Source: Methanobacteriota archaeon (GTDB lineage: Archaea > Thermoplasmatota > Poseidoniia > Poseidoniales > Thalassarchaeaceae). Taken from it: DNA of 36,645 nt. The position numbers and the translations under genes were made by a program. The stretch is taken from assembly GCA_002718695.1 (NCBI GenBank), contig PBFP01000024.1, positions 1 through 36,645 of the forward strand, given 5' to 3'. Of the stretch, positions 32,891-36,645 are shown piece after piece. Position 1 is the first letter of the stretch. Every line of letters begins with the position of its first letter. The notes under the pieces are model-generated. The model saw nothing but the letters and a program-made list of their open reading frames with translations. It was not told the origin of the DNA and did not search any database.

Positions 32891-34414
32891 TCACCCGAAA
32901 ATTCTAGTTAGCCCACCATCAAGAATTGATTTTGATAGTCTTTCAGAATCTTCCGTCAAAGACCTATCGCCATCTAACTTGTCAACATTAGAGCGTACCC
33001 ATTTGACCAGTTTGCGCACACCCTTTCCAGGGGCCTCATCTATTGCCTCTAGAGCTTCTATAGAGCATATGAGCTCATTTGCAATTACCTGGGACAGAAG
33101 AATTGTACATTTCAGAGAGCGAAAAGATCCCGTTGCCCCCATCGAAACATGGTCTTCTTTACCCATGCTAACGGGTACATTGCTTATTGTAGCAGGACTG
33201 GATAGAATGTGTAATTCAGAAATGATTGCTGCTGCAACATACTGCACAATCATCAGGCCGCTTTCCAATCCTTCATTTTCTGCTAGGAATGCTTTCTGGC
33301 CACTCCAATTTGGATCCAGAATTTGGTTTATCCTTCTTTCAGAAATACTGGCAAGCTCGTGGCATGCAATGGCGATGGAATCGCTTGCTAGAGCTAAGTT
33401 CTGTCCGTGGAAATTGCCCCCACTGATTATTTCAACCTCATCATCATCTATGAATACAAGTGGGTTGTCTGTAGCACTATTGACCTCTATCTCAAGAATC
33501 CTCCTCGTCTCTCTTAGAATATCAATCACTGGACCGTGGACTTGTGGGGAGCATCTGAAAGAGTAGGCATCTTGTACTCTATCGCAGTCTTCATGAGAAA
33601 TTGCAATCTCCGATTCTGAAAGTAGCTCAAATATCCTAGCAGCGGATATTGATTGCCCCACCTGTGGCCTTGAGTCGTGTATCCTCCTATCAAAGGGCTT
33701 GTGAGAGCCCTTAATGGCCTCAATTGAACAGGCAACTGAGGCATCTGCTGCAAGGATCAATGCCTCCATGTTGAGTAGGGTTTGAGTGAGGTAAGCACAC
33801 ATCTGGCTTGTTCCATTAATTAGAGATAGGCCCTCCTTTGCTTGTAGTGAAATTGGATTTAGCCCTGCATCTTCCAATGCAACTCTTGCATCTTTGGACA
33901 CCCACTCTCCATCGACTTCAACTACGCATTCGCCTTCTCCCATCATGCCCATTGTCATATGGGAGAGTGGGGCTAGATCTCCTGAAGCCCCCAATGAGCC
34001 TATTCGGGGAATGATTGGCGCTATTCTCGAGTTTACCATTCCCAGAATTAGGTCTACTACCAGGGGCCTGACACCGGAAACTCCCTTCGCAAGGGAGTTA
34101 GCGCGAATCAACATCATCATTAGTACGCTCTCTGGATCCATTCTTTCACCGATCCCACATGCATGGCTTCTCACAAGGTTAGTCTGAAGTGACTCGAGAC
34201 CATCCTGATCTATAGATACTGAAGAAAGGGCCCCGAATCCGGTGTTAATCCCATATACGACTTCTCCAGAATCTATGACCATTTGTACTGCCTTTCTTGA
34301 TTCTTGCATTAGTTCTCGAGAGTTCTCCGAGATAGAAACTTCTAGGGGCCCGAATATTGCGGACTTTATCTCTTCAAGCGTCAGAGAGTGTCCATCGATC
34401 TGAACTCCACTCAT
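32891..34414 (-). CDS. hutH: Histidine ammonia-lyase HutH
   Basis: A 507-residue enzyme that deaminates histidine to urocanate. The Ala-Ser-Gly that cyclises to the MIO prosthetic group is in IGSLGASGDLAPLSHM. VVYGINTGFGALSSV, LVRSHACGIGE, and NPLVFIDDDEVEIISGGNFHGQNLALASDSI are also characteristic. ATG 34414 (MSGVQIDGHSL) is preferred over ATG 34438 because the family begins near here. It is 30 bases downstream of hutU. Confidence 0.95.
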   Translation of the reverse strand: MSGVQIDGHSLTLEEIKSAIFGPLEVSISENSRELMQESRKAVQMVIDSGEVVYGINTGFGALSSVSIDQDGLESLQTNLVRSHACGIGERMDPESVLMMMLIRANSLAKGVSGVRPLVVDLILGMVNSRIAPIIPRIGSLGASGDLAPLSHMTMGMMGEGECVVEVDGEWVSKDARVALEDAGLNPISLQAKEGLSLINGTSQMCAYLTQTLLNMEALILAADASVACSIEAIKGSHKPFDRRIHDSRPQVGQSISAARIFELLSESEIAISHEDCDRVQDAYSFRCSPQVHGPVIDILRETRRILEIEVNSATDNPLVFIDDDEVEIISGGNFHGQNLALASDSIAIACHELASISERRINQILDPNWSGQKAFLAENEGLESGLMIVQYVAAAIISELHILSSPATISNVPVSMGKEDHVSMGATGSFRSLKCTILLSQVIANELICSIEALEAIDEAPGKGVRKLVKWVRSNVDKLDGDRSLTEDSERLSKSILDGGLTRIFG

Positions 34415-34444
34415 GTATCTGGCATACCGGTCAATCAAATAGAG

Positions 34445-36460
34445 TCATCGAGTATCTTCAAACAAGCTATCAAGAATGATGCGGTCTACCAGATTGGGCA
34501 GAGTCACATCCAGTCTATTATCATCTTCCATCGCCCTAATTGTAGCTGAAATTGCCCCAGAATTCCTTGCCCATGACCTCCTAGCAATCCCATTATTTAC
34601 ATCCCATGAAATCATCGACTCAATGTTTCGGGCTGCCATTTCAGAGCCATCTATTACCATGCCGAAACCCCCATTGATCACTTCGCCCCAACCAACTCCT
34701 CCGCCATTATGGAGGCTGACCCAAGTGGCACCTCTGAATGAGTCCCCAACGAAGTTATGGACTGCCATATCGGCTGTGTGCATTGAACCGTCGTAAATAT
34801 TTGCAGTCTCTCTGAATGGGCTGTCAGTACCACCTACGTCATGGTGATCGCGACCAAGGACAATTGGAGCTGAAATCGCTCCTTCAGATATCGCCTCGTT
34901 GAATTGGAGTGCGATTTGCCTTCTTCCCTGCCCATCTGCATACAGAATTCTTGCCTTGCTTCCAACGACTAAGTCATGCCTTTCTGCTTCGGAAATCCAT
35001 TTGATGTTGTCTAAATACTGTGTTCTAATTTCTTCTGGGCATTCCGAAGCAAGATCCTCAAGTACTCCTTTAGCAATTTTATCAGTAATTGATAGGTCTG
35101 CAGAATTTCCAGAAGTGCACACCCACCTAAATGGCCCGAAGCCGTAATCGAAGCACATTGGCCCCATAATATCCTCAACATATGAAGGATATCGGAATGC
35201 TCCATCATCAGATAGCACATCTGCTCCCGCCCTGCTAGATTCTAGTAGGAATGCATTTCCATAGTCCCAAAACCTAGTTCCCAAATCTGCGAGTTTATTT
35301 ATTGCGTTAACATGTCTTTTCAGAGAGGATTTTACTAATGCTCTGAATTGTTCAGGTTCTGAACTCAACAGTGAAAGCCCGTCTTCAAATGAAATGCCAG
35401 CAGGCATGTAGCCACCTAGCCAAGGATTGTGAAGGCTTGTCTGATCACTGGCTAGTTCAGGGGTTAAACCCCTCTCGATCAAATATTCCAGTAGATCAAC
35501 AATGTTTCCCAAATATCCCAACGAGACTGCCTCCTCGTTCGACACGGCTTCCTCTGCTCTAATGCAAAGATTTTCTAGATCCTCGTATAATTCTGTGAGC
35601 CAGCCCTGGGCGTGCCTCTTTCTAGCTGGGACTGGATTGATCTCAGCAACAATGCATACCGCCCCTGCAATTACCGCAGCCTTAGCCTGTGCACCAGACA
35701 TACCCCCCAAACCCGATGTGACGTATAGGGTGCCCCCAAGTCCACTTTCGGAATTCTTCCCAAGGTATTTCCTAGCAGCGTTAAGAATCGTGATTGTAGT
35801 ACCGTGAACTATTCCCTGAGGGCCGATGTACATGTATGAACCTGCGGTCATCTGGCCATATTGTGATACGCCCAACGCATTCATTCGCTCATAGTCTTCC
35901 TGTGAAGAGTAGTTTGGCACAACCATCCCGTTTGTCACTACGACACGGGGGGATTCTGGTGATGAGGGGAAGAGTCCCAATGGATGTCCAGAGTACATCA
36001 CCAATGTCTGGTCATCATCCATGTTGGAAAGATATTCCATAGTGATCAAGTACTGTGCCCAATTTTGGAATACGGCCCCGTTTCCTCCATACGTAATCAT
36101 CTCGTGCGGATACTGTGCGACTTTAGGATCAAGATTATTCTGAATCATCAACATTATCGCTGCTGCGCTCTTGCTTTTCGACTTGTATTCGGTAATTTCC
36201 CTAGAATATATCTCGTAATCTGGCCTGAACCTGTGCATGTATATGTGCCCAAGCGTGTCTAATTCCTCCAAGAATTCCGCAGCGAGTTCCTGGTGCCATT
36301 CCACTGGAAAATATCTAAGGGAGTTCTCGATAGCTAACCTTCTCTCTTTTTCATTGAGCACTTGGGGCCTTATCGGAGCGTGTGGAACCGATGTATCTCT
36401 CTCTTTTTTCGTGGGCAGAGTTTTTGGAATTCCGCTAATTCTTGGGTCCTCGTTTGACAT
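34445..36460 (-). CDS. hutU: Urocanate hydratase HutU
   Basis: A 671-residue NAD-dependent enzyme converting urocanate to imidazolonepropionate. Landmarks: VMYSGHPLGLFPSSPESPRVVVTNG, TAGSYMYIGPQGIVHGTTITI, the NAD-binding region TLYVTSGLGGMSGAQAKAAVIAG, and FGPFRWVCTSG, then GGVGWGEVINGGFGMVIDG. At about 670 residues it is the longer form, similar in size to vertebrate urocanase rather than the roughly 555-residue bacterial HutU. The ATG 36460 start overlaps the stop of the preceding cyclodeaminase gene by one base (TAATG); an in-frame GTG is two codons upstream. Confidence 0.94.
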   Translation of the reverse strand: MSNEDPRISGIPKTLPTKKERDTSVPHAPIRPQVLNEKERRLAIENSLRYFPVEWHQELAAEFLEELDTLGHIYMHRFRPDYEIYSREITEYKSKSKSAAAIMLMIQNNLDPKVAQYPHEMITYGGNGAVFQNWAQYLITMEYLSNMDDDQTLVMYSGHPLGLFPSSPESPRVVVTNGMVVPNYSSQEDYERMNALGVSQYGQMTAGSYMYIGPQGIVHGTTITILNAARKYLGKNSESGLGGTLYVTSGLGGMSGAQAKAAVIAGAVCIVAEINPVPARKRHAQGWLTELYEDLENLCIRAEEAVSNEEAVSLGYLGNIVDLLEYLIERGLTPELASDQTSLHNPWLGGYMPAGISFEDGLSLLSSEPEQFRALVKSSLKRHVNAINKLADLGTRFWDYGNAFLLESSRAGADVLSDDGAFRYPSYVEDIMGPMCFDYGFGPFRWVCTSGNSADLSITDKIAKGVLEDLASECPEEIRTQYLDNIKWISEAERHDLVVGSKARILYADGQGRRQIALQFNEAISEGAISAPIVLGRDHHDVGGTDSPFRETANIYDGSMHTADMAVHNFVGDSFRGATWVSLHNGGGVGWGEVINGGFGMVIDGSEMAARNIESMISWDVNNGIARRSWARNSGAISATIRAMEDDNRLDVTLPNLVDRIILDSLFEDTR

Positions 36461-36645
36461 TACCACTCCAGCCTCTCGTTAACCTTGACTATCACATTAT
36501 TTGCTGAATTTACCGATTCTCTAACGATCTGCTCAATTCGTGAAGCTAGCTTTTCTACATCTTCACCATTGATATATTCCAAGTTAATCTTCACGTTCAT
36601 TGCAGCGATTTTGACGGCTGAGAGAGCCATCTCAGATGCTGAAGC
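36460..36645 (-). CDS. Formiminotetrahydrofolate cyclodeaminase-like protein, C-terminal part (truncated by window edge)
   Basis: Only 61 C-terminal residues are in the window. ASEMALSAVKIAAMNVKINL resembles the C-terminal helix of the cyclodeaminase domain in FtcD/FchA proteins, with 'ALxAxxxNVxINL' as the shared pattern, followed by a helical EKLASRIEQIVRES. The enzyme converts 5-formimino-THF to 5,10-methenyl-THF. As the gene directly upstream of hutU and coupled to it by TAATG overlap, this fits histidine breakdown where the formimino group of formiminoglutamate goes to tetrahydrofolate. A HutG-type hydrolase is not seen in this window. Confidence 0.68.
   Translation of the reverse strand, partial: ASASEMALSAVKIAAMNVKINLEYINGEDVEKLASRIEQIVRESVNSANNVIVKVNERLEW

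Noticed and set aside
1-36645. Mobile elements, CRISPR arrays or prophage in the window
   Set aside because: No transposase, integrase, Cas or phage-structural motifs and no regularly spaced direct repeats were seen; gene content is housekeeping and metabolic.

Overview
The window looks like part of the chromosome of an uncultivated marine euryarchaeon, most likely Marine Group II (Poseidoniales) or a close Thermoplasmata relative. Evidence: archaeal-type ribosomal proteins S19e, L39e, L31e and S17e, an archaeal 7S (SRP) RNA, Kae1/TsaD, archaeal-style ValRS, and 'GGTG(G)' Shine-Dalgarno motifs. These sit beside bacterial-type metabolism: bacterial FolE, a Hut histidine-degradation set, a Mn-type SOD, MsrB and a YdeP-like molybdoenzyme. 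Genes are tightly packed, with ATGA/TAATG couplings and convergent ends overlapping by 8-14 bases, as in streamlined planktonic genomes. The lineage assignment is inference from gene content; no phylogeny was run.

Layout. 1-545: C-terminus of a heme chaperone CcmE with the archaeal CxxxY motif, then the SRP RNA. 545-4918 (minus): DUF1028 protein, EVE-domain protein, large RND-family exporter. 5048-9188: ValRS (+), short SerA-like dehydrogenase (-), Mn-type superoxide dismutase (+). 9247-10320: unknown membrane protein. 10307-15800: YgfZ-like and IscA/ErpA-like Fe-S factors, FdhD, an NAD-dependent epimerase-like protein, and a YdeP-type molybdopterin oxidoreductase, which fit together as synthesis and maturation of Fe-S/Mo enzymes. 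15793-18993: TPR protein; a three-gene set of FMN reductase, tiny membrane protein and PqqD-like protein; an unknown two-TM protein. 19072-20997: S19e-L39e-L31e-S17e-TrmJ-like operon.

20959-25920 (minus): a tiny membrane protein, SPFH protein, SDR, then a complete preQ0 (archaeosine precursor) operon: RHH regulator, folE, queE, queC, msrB, queD. The RHH gene is only 54 codons, and a perfect palindrome lies just upstream of it. The QueC homolog has lost all four cysteines of the family's zinc site. 25974-30225 (minus): kae1, a disordered basic protein, methylmalonyl-CoA mutase catalytic subunit, methylmalonyl-CoA epimerase and a 99-residue unknown. 30276-36645: histidine catabolism (hutI on plus; cyclodeaminase, hutU, hutH on minus, with alaX following hutH), plus a DUF5679-like zinc-ribbon gene and tRNA-Val(GAC).

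No CRISPR array, insertion sequence, integrase or prophage gene is visible. The most unusual items are the zinc-site-less QueC in an operon with its own RHH protein, the His-to-Gln change at a metal-ligand position of the epimerase, the palindrome at the ribosomal operon promoter, and several very small genes.
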